Shown one piece after another: positions 64,000-64,000 of a stretch of DNA of 64,000 nt. The notes below the pieces were generated by a model. That model had not been told where the DNA came from. It made no database searches and was given only the letters and a program-made list of their open reading frames with translations. Source of the stretch: an uncultured bacterium (lineage in GTDB: Bacteria; Cyanobacteriota; Vampirovibrionia; Gastranaerophilales; Gastranaerophilaceae); assembly GCA_900547155.1 (NCBI GenBank), contig URFH01000008.1, positions 8,261 to 72,260 of the forward strand, read 5' to 3'. A program made the translations under genes and the position numbers. How positions within the stretch are numbered: position 1 is the first letter of the stretch; every line of letters begins with the position of its first letter.

Positions 64000-64000
64000 T

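Overview
The window looks like chromosomal DNA of an AT-rich, diderm, non-photosynthetic relative of the cyanobacteria, most likely a gut Gastranaerophilales/Melainabacteria (Vampirovibrionia) genome. This is inference. It rests on autotransporter-type outer-membrane proteins, an otherwise ordinary bacterial housekeeping set, a CHASE2 cyclase-like protein, and many small proteins of unknown function that carry a short N-terminal F-K-(G/A) type motif. No rRNA, tRNA, CRISPR array, transposase or integrase was seen.

Layout. 1-2.4 kb: an XRE regulator behind three palindromic sites, then a compact RiPP locus (60-aa precursor with a CX4C C-terminus, PqqD-like recognition protein, radical SAM/SPASM maturase). 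2.4-13.4 kb: lineage-specific genes, namely a membrane protein built of three 206-residue units, a leftward five-gene operon (HAD phosphatase, second radical SAM/SPASM enzyme, coiled-coil protein, GH13-like enzyme, GNAT-like protein), a kinase-like protein with a C-terminal anchor, and another GNAT-like protein. 13.4-18.7 kb: thioesterase, TPR protein, PilZ protein and an active/inactive M16 peptidase pair. 18.7-24.3 kb: a non-coding stretch with 94-bp tandem repeats, then ruvC, a membrane protein, mtnA, a secreted protein, two PlsC-like acyltransferases and dapA. 24.4-30.0 kb: a leftward translation operon (infA, rpmJ, rpsM, rpsK, rpsD, rpoA, rplQ, truA, rplM, rpsI). 30.2-35.2 kb: nuoJKLMN only. 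35.4-37.2 kb: two small genes and a palindrome-rich spacer. 37.2-64 kb: three autotransporter-like proteins (1,840 aa; about 3,750 aa; and a third cut by the window end), separated by a degenerate CHASE2 cyclase, rqcH, an EF-hand protein, an XRE/zinc-ribbon regulator, secF and secD, a HEPN/MNT toxin-antitoxin pair and a Fic protein.

Most notable points. (1) Both complete autotransporters carry a poly-G tract just upstream of the hydrophobic part of the signal peptide. One has 11 G and reads through. The other has 12 G, which puts an 11-kb gene out of frame, so this looks like slipped-strand phase variation. (2) The nuoJKLMN membrane arm has lost most residues used for proton transfer in known complex I, and its NuoL lacks the second half of the antiporter fold. 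(3) Unrelated proteins share a short F-K-(G/A)-like N-terminal motif that may be a sorting or processing signal. (4) A fic gene sits behind an array of TGCGGAGAT repeats that cover its promoter and supply its ribosome binding site.
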